Assembly: GCA_963789515.1 (NCBI GenBank)
Contig: CAWBKW010000002.1
Location: forward strand, 992,001 to 1,056,000
DNA length: 64,000 nt
DNA from: JBAXEO01 sp963789515
GTDB lineage: Bacteria > Actinomycetota > Coriobacteriia > Anaerosomatales > JAAXUF01
Direction of reading: 5' to 3'
Of this stretch, positions 49,989 through 57,281 are shown one piece after another (positions within the stretch are counted from its first letter, which is position 1; the number at the start of each line of letters is the position of its first letter). The position numbers and the translations under genes are program-made. Under the pieces are notes generated by a model that had not been told where the DNA came from, searched no databases, and saw only the letters and a list, made by a program, of their open reading frames with translations.

Positions 49989-50956
49989 GCGACCGCTCCC
50001 GCGTTCGCGCCGACGACGCTGTCGCCTCGGCGCATGTGCAGGATGTCAACGAAACTCTCCAGACGTGTTCGCATCCCGGTCTCACCCGAGTTCTCGTCGA
50101 TGATGAGAACGACCATCGGGACGCCCTTGATCCGGTGAACCGCGAGCTCGGTCACGAGCGAATCCGGACCACACGGAAATGTGACGAGGAAGACGATGCC
50201 GTCCACGTGTTCGCGCCAGTGCTCGACCGCGCCGAGCAGTTGGCGGCAGTTCGTCCAGTAGAGGCTCGGCGACAGCCGCTTCGCGAGGCGTGCTGCGAGG
50301 GCATGGTCGACGCCCTCGGTGTCGACGACCTCGCAGCCCTGGGCCTTGAGCGCGCTGATGACGGGCACGCCTATGCATTCGTCGGCCAGATTGTACGCAT
50401 GCCCGGCGACGAGCACGCGTGGACGGTCCGACGGCCGGCCGCGCACAGCCTCCTGTGTTCGGACCCGCTCGGAGGTCGCGGAAGCTTGCACGCGCAGCGC
50501 CCTCTCGGTCGCGAGCAGGGCTTGGGGTGCACGTGCGCCGAGATGTAGTGCGAGACGATAGAGTTCACCGGATTCACGGGTGCGCGCGTGGGTCTCTCGG
50601 CTCGCGTCGACGGAGTAGCTGACGATATCGATTCCCGGAAAGGAGTTGCGGGCGATGTCATACATGCCCCAGAGCTTGGAGCACTCGAACTCGCCGCGCC
50701 CGACTGAGACGTACCGCGGACAGAGTACAGTCTCCGCCCGTTCGGCCAACCAAGCGATGTGACCCATTGCGACCTTGACTGACAGGCACGTCTCGTCGAC
50801 GGAAACGCGGCAGCCGGCTTCGATGATCGCGGGGTTGGTGGGCGGGCTGAGAACGGTCTCTATGCCCAACGTCGAGAAGTAGGCGTTCCAGAGTGCGGCG
50901 CGCTTGTGGTAGAGCAGGGCACGCGGCACACCGATGCGTTGGATTCCGTCGGTCAA
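49985..50956 (-). CDS. DUF2229 / acyl-CoA dehydratase activase-related protein
   Basis: Partner protein of about 323 residues. The family opening RIGVPRALLYHKRAALWNAY, then ETCLSVKVAMGHIAWL and the cysteines at VLCPRYVSV and FECSKLWG, are visible. In many bacteria this domain is fused to the two neighbouring genes in one long protein; here they are separate. The start is unclear. In frame, TTG 50954-50956 is possible; an ATG with a GGGGGG run just upstream would be in frame if one G were removed (MGAELTDGIQRIGVP). The open sequence further upstream is not conserved. Confidence 0.78.
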   Translation of the reverse strand: MTDGIQRIGVPRALLYHKRAALWNAYFSTLGIETVLSPPTNPAIIEAGCRVSVDETCLSVKVAMGHIAWLAERAETVLCPRYVSVGRGEFECSKLWGMYDIARNSFPGIDIVSYSVDASRETHARTRESGELYRLALHLGARAPQALLATERALRVQASATSERVRTQEAVRGRPSDRPRVLVAGHAYNLADECIGVPVISALKAQGCEVVDTEGVDHALAARLAKRLSPSLYWTNCRQLLGAVEHWREHVDGIVFLVTFPCGPDSLVTELAVHRIKGVPMVVLIIDENSGETGMRTRLESFVDILHMRRGDSVVGANAGAVA

Positions 50957-51142
50957 CTCCGCCCCCCATGTTCCACCGGCCAAAGCCGTGCGCAGCCTCA
51001 CCGCACGGTGCCGACTCGTATGGCGCTCCTCGCGTGCAGCGAAGTCACGCTGTCGACCCCCTACTCTGTTGTACCCACTCATGCGTAACACACCGGTCGG
51101 CCGTCGGAATGCACGGGAGTCCGCCATCCAGCCATCCACCCT

Positions 51143-51200
51143 CGAGCCGAGCGCCGCGCACGTTGTGGTTGTATCCTTGGGGTGCTCGGCGCTCGGCTCG
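51143..51200. repeat. 14-bp inverted repeat in the leader of the alpha/beta hydrolase gene
   Basis: CGAGCCGAGCGCCG (51,143-51,156) and its exact complement (51,187-51,200) are separated by 30 nt and end 17 nt before the hydrolase ATG. It could form a stem that hides the ribosome site, or be a paired protein-binding site. The 30-nt spacer is less GC-rich and might hold promoter elements, though no clear boxes are seen. Confidence 0.45.
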
Positions 51201-51217
51201 TCCGAGGGGGGTGCCGC

Positions 51218-52231
51218 ATGAAGCGCTGGCTCGGTCTCATCGGTGGCGTCCTGCTCGCCTTGGTGCTGCTTGCAGCGGTGCTGCTGTTCACTCCGCTTCT
51301 CGACCCGGACCTCCGCTCGCGCGCGCAGCCGATCGGCTCGTACTCGGAGGCCGCCGGCCACATCGCCAGGATCCAAGCAGCGGAGGCTCAGACCGATCTC
51401 ATCCCCGAAGCAGACAGCATCGCTCTGCTCACGGGGAGCCGCACAGCGACCTCGGTCGTGATCTTCCACGGCTACACCAGCGTGCCCCGCCAGTTCCGCC
51501 TCATCGCCGAGGGCTATCGCGCTCAGGGCTACAACGTCTGGGTGCCGCGCCTTCCCTACCACGGTGAACGCGACCGAATGACGAGTGACTTCTCCAAGGT
51601 CACCGCTCAGGATTTGAGACAGTTCGCCGACGACAACGTCGACATCGCTGCGGCTCTCGGTGAACACGTTGTCGTGATCGGCTTCTCGGGCGGTGGGTCT
51701 CTCGGCGCATGGTCGGGGGTCGAGCGTCCTGAAGTCTCCCAGACGATTCTCATCTCCCCGCTCTTGCATCCACTGGGATTCGCCGAATGGCAGGATCGCC
51801 CGCTCGTTCGAGCACTCCGGGCCCTTCCCTTCGACATCTACAACTGGTGGGACCCTGCCAAGAAGGACAGCGGCCCCCACGGCTACGACTATCCTCGCTT
51901 CTCGCTCAAGGGCATCGCCGCCCTCTTGTCGCTCGCACACTGGGCCGACGCCCGAGCTGCGGGGGCAGGCGGGCTGGTGCAGAGGCCCGTCCTACTCGTC
52001 CGAAACGATGGAGACCAGCGGCTCGACTCGGGATACAACGAACGGTTCGTCAGGCGCATCACGACGCCCGAGCGCCTGAACGTGTTCCGCATTCCCGCCT
52101 CGGCCGGACTGCTTCACAACTTCGTGTCGCCGGAGTCCTTTGGCGAGAGCCACGCCCATATCTCGGAGGCGTACCGCTACCTGTCCGAGGCGCTCGGCAT
52201 CCCGCTGCCCGACCCTCTGGCCCCGCGCTGA
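51218..52231 (+). CDS. Membrane-anchored alpha/beta hydrolase
   Basis: 337 residues from ATG 51218 with GGGGGG upstream. One N-terminal hydrophobic helix (about 4-30) suggests an anchor with the enzyme outside. The catalytic nucleophile elbow is GFSGGGSLG (about 150-158). HGYTSVPRQF forms the oxyanion region; an Asp in NDGDQRLD and a His in SAGLLHNF complete the triad. Lipase, esterase or thioesterase roles are all possible. It is the only plus-strand gene in this part, divergent from the dehydratase set and convergent with the lipid operon. Confidence 0.85.
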   Translation: MKRWLGLIGGVLLALVLLAAVLLFTPLLDPDLRSRAQPIGSYSEAAGHIARIQAAEAQTDLIPEADSIALLTGSRTATSVVIFHGYTSVPRQFRLIAEGYRAQGYNVWVPRLPYHGERDRMTSDFSKVTAQDLRQFADDNVDIAAALGEHVVVIGFSGGGSLGAWSGVERPEVSQTILISPLLHPLGFAEWQDRPLVRALRALPFDIYNWWDPAKKDSGPHGYDYPRFSLKGIAALLSLAHWADARAAGAGGLVQRPVLLVRNDGDQRLDSGYNERFVRRITTPERLNVFRIPASAGLLHNFVSPESFGESHAHISEAYRYLSEALGIPLPDPLAPR

Positions 52232-52264
52232 TCGTCGCCGGCCCGTGGTGTCACGAGACGCCCT

Positions 52265-53848
52265 TCAGCGCAGCTCGCGGTCCAGAAGCTTCGCAAGCGC
52301 CGGGTAGTCGGTCTTGGCGTTGTGCCGCCGGTCGACCGGGATACGCCGGGTGACGTGCACATCGTCGAGGACCGCCCATGACAGCAACTCCCTCAGCGCA
52401 TCCAGGTCGGGCCGAGCGTGCGGGCGCGGTTCCACGACGAGAATCCGCTGACCAGCGCGTGCTGCGAGCGCCGTTCGCCGCACGCCGGGGAACCCCGCCG
52501 CGGCACATTCCACGCTGAACGGCCACAGTTCTCCCTTTGCGTCCGCGATCCTGGAGCCGGTCCTGCCGAGAAGCCACAGCCGCCCTGAATCGTCGAAGAA
52601 CCCCGCGTCGCCGGTGCGGTGCCAGCGCTCGCCTTGGACCTCGAACTTCGTCTCTTCGTCGCCGACACCCCCGAGGTAGCCCTTGAGCACGTGCTCCCCG
52701 GTCACGACGATCTCGCCGTGCTCCATCGTAGCCGCGCAGCGCCCCTCGAACTCGGCCGCCGAGAAGGGTCCGATCGGCACTCCCCACTCGGCACGAATGA
52801 TCCGTGTGCGCGTCTCGGTCAGGGGCGCTCCCGCAAGCAGCCCCCAGCCGCCCATCATGTGAGCCCGATCCTGGCCGGTGAGGTCTTGGAGATCGATCGA
52901 GGCGATCGGCTCGGCCTCGGTCGAACCGTAGACGGCCGTCACCCTCGCGGACGGTGCGACTCTCGACAACCGATCGAGGAGGTCAGGGAATACGGGTGCG
53001 CCCCCGGTGTGGACTCGTTTGAGCGAATCGAGCGTGCGTCCGTCGGATTCGCACTGCTCGACAAGACGCTCGATCAACGCCGGCGAGGCCGTGGTGCGAT
53101 CGACCCCGAGGCGACGGATCTGGCGAACGACAGGCTCCGGCGCGATCGATCCGGGGTGCGTGAGGTCGGCGTCCGGAATCACGCTCGTCACGCCGCTTGC
53201 CAGGTTCGCGACCGCGAACACCGGCAGGGTCGTGAGATCGACCTGCCCCGGCTGCAGGTCGAGGTGCTTGGCGAGCACGGCGTGTTGCGCCAGGAGGAAG
53301 CCGTGCGTACGAACCGCCGCCTTCGGAAGCCCCGTGCTGCCGCTGGTGAACGTGATGAGCGCGGGCGTCGCGTCGTCGGCCGTGGCGCGGCGGGTCGACT
53401 CCGACGCGGACTCGGCCTCTCCGAGCAGGTCTGCCACGCCAGGTAGCCAGCCGCCCACAGTGAACTGCTTTGCGATGCGGCGAAGCTGCTTCGACTCGAG
53501 GCGCAAGGCCTGCGCGGCACGCGTTCCGATGAACGCCTCAGGCCGGACCAGCCCACAGCATCGGTCGATGTGCTCGCGCCCCGCTGAGGGGTCTAGGAAC
53601 ATCGCGACCGCTCCGAGCTGCCAGACGGCGGCAAGGACGGCATAGAGTTCGGCTGACATCGGCACGAAGACCAGCACGGCATCGCCGCTTCTGATTCCGC
53701 TCCGGTGCAGAACGCTCGCGATGCGTGCACCCGTCGAATCGAGCCGACCAAACGACCAGAGCGCATCGACATCGCCGCGACTCGTGATAATGGCCGAGGG
53801 CGCCGGGTCGGCCACGGCACGCTCGTGGAACAGCGTTTCGATGTTCAT
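52265..53848 (-). CDS. OleC-like AMP-dependent synthetase/ligase
   Basis: Adenylate-forming enzyme of 527 residues, last gene of the seven-gene lipid operon. ATP motif ITFTSGSTGLPKAAVRTHG (about 190) and the hinge region HRTGDAGFFDDSGRLWLLGR are intact. LPVFAVANLASGVTSVIPD and VHTGGAPVFPDLLDRL resemble OleC, which turns beta-hydroxy acids into beta-lactones, more than standard acyl-CoA ligases. oleA, oleB and oleD are absent here, so another carboxylate is probably activated. ATG 53846-53848 overlaps the upstream stop as ATGA. The frame stays open for kilobases upstream, but that is overlap. Confidence 0.86.
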   Translation of the reverse strand: MNIETLFHERAVADPAPSAIITSRGDVDALWSFGRLDSTGARIASVLHRSGIRSGDAVLVFVPMSAELYAVLAAVWQLGAVAMFLDPSAGREHIDRCCGLVRPEAFIGTRAAQALRLESKQLRRIAKQFTVGGWLPGVADLLGEAESASESTRRATADDATPALITFTSGSTGLPKAAVRTHGFLLAQHAVLAKHLDLQPGQVDLTTLPVFAVANLASGVTSVIPDADLTHPGSIAPEPVVRQIRRLGVDRTTASPALIERLVEQCESDGRTLDSLKRVHTGGAPVFPDLLDRLSRVAPSARVTAVYGSTEAEPIASIDLQDLTGQDRAHMMGGWGLLAGAPLTETRTRIIRAEWGVPIGPFSAAEFEGRCAATMEHGEIVVTGEHVLKGYLGGVGDEETKFEVQGERWHRTGDAGFFDDSGRLWLLGRTGSRIADAKGELWPFSVECAAAGFPGVRRTALAARAGQRILVVEPRPHARPDLDALRELLSWAVLDDVHVTRRIPVDRRHNAKTDYPALAKLLDRELR

Positions 53849-54847
53849 CGCGTGAGCCGCTTCGAATACAGCGTGTAGCGCCGCATGATGGTCGCGTAGT
53901 GGGCCGAGATGGCGCGCGACGTGTTCGACTCGTACATCAGCGCGTGGATACCGCGCCGGAAGCCCATGTCCGCCGCCGCGAGCTGTACCCGCTCGACGAG
54001 GAGCGCTCCCAACCCGGCGTGCCGACGCTCGGGAAGGATGGCCGCAGTCTTGAGTATGACGGTGTCGATCTCCTCCCCGCGCTGTGCCTGCGCGAGATCG
54101 GGAAGGGCGAACATGAATCCCACGGGCTCGCCGCCCTGCTCGGCGAGGATCGTCAGCTCGGGACGGCCGTACGGCATCACCGCACGATACTGCTCGCGGA
54201 ACTCCTCCTCGGGAAGCGGCGTGTAGAGGTGGTTCCTCGTGAAGCTCGCGATCGAGATCTTGTAGATGCGCCCGAGTTCGGCCTCGGCGTCGTCCGGGTC
54301 GAACGTTCGCAGTCGCACGCCCTCGGCATCCATCCGCTCCGCCACGGCACCTAGCCGAGGATCCCGACGGGTGAGGTCCGTGACCAGCCCCGAGTAGTAC
54401 GTCGACTCCCGCTCGAAGCCCGCTGACTCCCACTGTGCAGGGTAGTCGTCGGGATTGTCGGGTTCCATGAAGAAGGGCGGCTCCGTGCCCCGATCGGTCA
54501 CAAACCGGTAGCGCCGCCACGTATTGCCGTCCATCGGACCGATCGCCAGTGCGCACCCCTCCTCGGCAAGGTGCGCACAGGCGGCGCCAAGCACGGCTGC
54601 GGCAGATGCATCGTCGAGTGCGGCGTAGTGTCCGATCGCACCCGTCCGCCCCCCCGGCGCCTGAGGTGCATCGTTCCACCACAGCGATGCCCGAGCGCAG
54701 GGACAGCCGTCGCGCAGGTGCACCAGATGCGCGTCCGGCCTCTGCAGCGCCAGCGCACTCAGATCGAAGCCCGCGTAGAGCGGCTCTCGCGCTGAAGGAC
54801 TCAGCGCGCTCCGGCCGGTCGAAACGCACCGTCGATTCGATGCTCAT
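53845..54847 (-). CDS. GNAT-like acyltransferase (frame interrupted near 5' end)
   Basis: About 333 residues. The best start is ATG 54845-54847, overlapping the kinase stop as ATGA and reading MSIESTVRFDRPERAESFSA. One indel near 54,790 is needed to join this to the main frame (EPLYAGFDLSALALQ). The C-terminal domain (about 190-320) has a GNAT-like acetyl-CoA fold: TILAEQGGEPVGFMFALPD, ILPERRHAGLGALLVERV and YESNTSRAIS. The N-terminal half (CPCARASLWWN, YAALDD) may be a second, degenerate GNAT. Acceptor unknown; in this operon an amino group of a lipid precursor is a reasonable guess. Confidence 0.78.
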
Positions 54848-56184
54848 GGCTTCACCACTCCCAAGGCAAGGGCACACGCTGACGACGCCGCAAACGCGAT
54901 GACGGCCTGCGCGAGCCAGCGGACTTCCGTGGGCAGGCCGTCGACCGGCGCATCCTGCACGCTGTAGAGCGCAACGGCGGCAGCTGCTGTCGTCACCATT
55001 CCCAGTGCGGCGAGCACGATGGTCCGCTGGCCGACGCCGACAATGAGCATCCACGGCAGGAACATGACCGCCCAATCCTTGAGCAGGTTGATGCCGAGTT
55101 CGCCCTTGGCCTCCCAGTGAGGATGGCGGGCCTGGATGCGGAAGAAGCTGAACATGGCGAGCTGGGCGGCAAACGAGGCCGTGAAAGCGTAGAGCAACTC
55201 CTGGTGGTCGGTGCTGTAGGCGACGAACACCCACCACAGCCCTGCCGCGCCGTAACTCATCACCGCTCGCATGTCGTGGATCCGCGGCTGCCCCTCGTCC
55301 GGCAGTGGCGTGAGGACCGCATAGAAGAGGAAGAGCGTCACCGGCGCCACGATCCAGCGCCAACCGCCGAGCGCCCAGAACGCGTATCCCGCGAGCGCGG
55401 CCGCAAGTGCCCCGTTGTCAGCGAGCGTGGTCCGACGCCGATACCACACGCCGGCCACCATCAGCGCGACGAGGGCAAGCAGCTGACCGAGGAGCCACGC
55501 TGCAGGCTCGTCGATCTGCGCGTTGAGGAAGACGTAGCCACCGAGCGGGATGAAGAGGTTGTCCAGACCGCGCCACGCGATCGCCTCGAAGAGCATGACC
55601 AGGAGACCGAGAAGGGTCGCGATCAGCAGGGAGTTGGCACGGGGAACCGGGCTCCAGAACAGCAGCGGCAGCAGCACGCTCGCGAAGGCGACGATGAAGA
55701 AGGCGACCGACCCCTCGACGGTCTTGGGTGCTTCGGTCGTGCTGTACGGACGATGCCCGTAGCGCAGGCCCACGATCGCTGCGACGGTGTCTGCGAGCGA
55801 CAGCAGGAGCACGGGAATCACAAAGAGCAGCGGATCTCGGCCGAAAGAGAGCCACCAGACGATCGTAACCGAGATCGGGAAGCAGACCTCGCCGAGCGAC
55901 TCGCGGTTCACCGCGAGCAGCACAGTGCCGACGCCTCGACGTAGTGGGCCCACCGTTCTCAGCGCGATCATGACCCCGGTGGCTGTGACGCCCAGCAGCA
56001 CGACCGGCCAGCGCTGGGAGAACAGCCACGGGAAGCTCAACGTGAGCAGCCCCATGAGCACATGCACGATCTTGCGCGGGATCTCCGGTTCAGGCGAGAA
56101 GCGTCGCTGGTAGACGCGAACTGCGCCGAGCAGCAGCGCCAACGCCAGCAACATGGCCGCGATGCCCGTCCAGACGGGGATCAT
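54844..56184 (-). CDS. VTE5/VTE6-like prenol kinase-prenyl phosphate kinase fusion
   Basis: A 446-residue membrane protein with about a dozen helices. The first half (about 1-215) is of the dolichol/phytol kinase and CDP-diglyceride synthetase-like family: RKIVHVLMGLLTLSFPWLF, LSLADTVAAIVGLRYG and KTVEGSVAFF. The second half resembles DUF92, the family of the plant phytyl-phosphate kinase VTE6 (DNGALAAALAGYAFWALGG). Together they could phosphorylate a prenol twice, to the diphosphate. ATG 56182-56184 overlaps the upstream stop. CDP-lipid synthesis is the main alternative for the first half. Confidence 0.8.
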   Translation of the reverse strand: MIPVWTGIAAMLLALALLLGAVRVYQRRFSPEPEIPRKIVHVLMGLLTLSFPWLFSQRWPVVLLGVTATGVMIALRTVGPLRRGVGTVLLAVNRESLGEVCFPISVTIVWWLSFGRDPLLFVIPVLLLSLADTVAAIVGLRYGHRPYSTTEAPKTVEGSVAFFIVAFASVLLPLLFWSPVPRANSLLIATLLGLLVMLFEAIAWRGLDNLFIPLGGYVFLNAQIDEPAAWLLGQLLALVALMVAGVWYRRRTTLADNGALAAALAGYAFWALGGWRWIVAPVTLFLFYAVLTPLPDEGQPRIHDMRAVMSYGAAGLWWVFVAYSTDHQELLYAFTASFAAQLAMFSFFRIQARHPHWEAKGELGINLLKDWAVMFLPWMLIVGVGQRTIVLAALGMVTTAAAAVALYSVQDAPVDGLPTEVRWLAQAVIAFAASSACALALGVVKP

Positions 56185-57281
56185 CCGATCACCTCTTCGA
56201 CCACGAACGCACTGTAGAAGTACGCCTTGTCCTGTGCGAAGAGATGGGCTGAGAGTTCCGGCATCGATGCAATACGGTCGGCCAGCGCGTCGGGGCGGCT
56301 GCGCGGCGCAAGCATGTTCCAGTACGCGAGGCGTGCGCCCGGCCTGCCGCTCTCGGCGATCTGCCCGAACACGCGCTCGGCGTTCTGCTCGGACATGTAC
56401 TCGAAGACGTCGCTGAGATTGAACGCGTCCACGGCGCTCGCACCGACCTCTGCGAGGAAGTCCTCCAGCGGCCGCAGGTGCCATTCAAGCCGATCGAGGT
56501 TCTCGCGGATCGCGTCGAAGCTCTCGGGGCGCAGTGCGTGCGGGAGTGCGGTTCGGTGCGTCCCGGTGAAGACCCACTGGGCGTAGGGGTTTTCTGCCGG
56601 GTCGAGCTCCGTACCCGCGTACCGGCCGCGCGCCATGAGGCGCTCGGAGACGGGAACGTCGACGTAGCGGAAGAACTCGGGGTCCCGGCCGAGCCGGCCC
56701 ATGACCGTCCTCGAGAAGAAGACGCGGAAGAGCGCTCGCCAGCGCCACGTGTCCCACGTCTTGTCCCAGAAGGCGACGCGCTCCTCACGCGTGCCGCCCG
56801 CCAGCAGCCGATCGACAGTGGTGCGAGAGTGAACGAGTGGCAGCACGAACCTGCGGAAGAGCGCGAAGTAGTGCTCGAACTTCCCCGCCGAGCCGACACC
56901 GGCCTCGATCTCACGCGGCATCGCGTCCCAGAAGCGGCGCGCCCCGTCCGCCAGCGCCGGACGCAGCCTCGCGTACAGCCCCGGCCGGCGGTTGCTGGGG
57001 CGCGAACCGATGAGTTCGAGCAGTTCGGCATGGGTCAGCGTCCGGTACGCGGCGACCCTCAGCTCGAGGCACGCGAGCTGGGCCGCGCTCAGATCGAGGG
57101 CGACGACTCGGCCCGGATCCTTTGTGAGGATCGAAAGGGTGTTGTCGCCGGCAGACGCGATCGAAACGACCGTGTCGCCTGGCCTGACATCGAGCGCGCT
57201 CAGCAGGATGTCCGCGTCTTCCCAGCACTGTGCGTAGCGGATCGCCGAGAAGTCCGTGCGTTCTGCGGCTTCGCTACCCAT
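56181..57281 (-). CDS. BtaA-like S-adenosylmethionine 3-amino-3-carboxypropyl transferase (DUF3419)
   Basis: 366 residues from ATG 57279-57281, overlapping the upstream gene by 8 nt. BtaA enzymes move the 3-amino-3-carboxypropyl group of SAM onto diacylglycerol, the first step of betaine lipid (DGTS) synthesis. Family landmarks: RYAQCWEDADILLSAL, VVSIASAGDNTLSIL, VVALDLSAAQLACLELR and DAFNLSDVFEYMSEQ. The N-methyltransferase BtaB is not in the operon, so the product may keep a free amino acid head group. The acceptor could be a prenyl alcohol or glycerol ether rather than diacylglycerol. Confidence 0.82.
   Translation of the reverse strand: MGSEAAERTDFSAIRYAQCWEDADILLSALDVRPGDTVVSIASAGDNTLSILTKDPGRVVALDLSAAQLACLELRVAAYRTLTHAELLELIGSRPSNRRPGLYARLRPALADGARRFWDAMPREIEAGVGSAGKFEHYFALFRRFVLPLVHSRTTVDRLLAGGTREERVAFWDKTWDTWRWRALFRVFFSRTVMGRLGRDPEFFRYVDVPVSERLMARGRYAGTELDPAENPYAQWVFTGTHRTALPHALRPESFDAIRENLDRLEWHLRPLEDFLAEVGASAVDAFNLSDVFEYMSEQNAERVFGQIAESGRPGARLAYWNMLAPRSRPDALADRIASMPELSAHLFAQDKAYFYSAFVVEEVIG

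Noticed and set aside
52265..55363. A single 1,032-codon frame suggesting one giant protein before the adenylating enzyme
   Set aside because: Only the part from 53,848 down is conserved. The upstream part is an out-of-frame reading of the GNAT and kinase genes, and the real start overlaps the GNAT stop.
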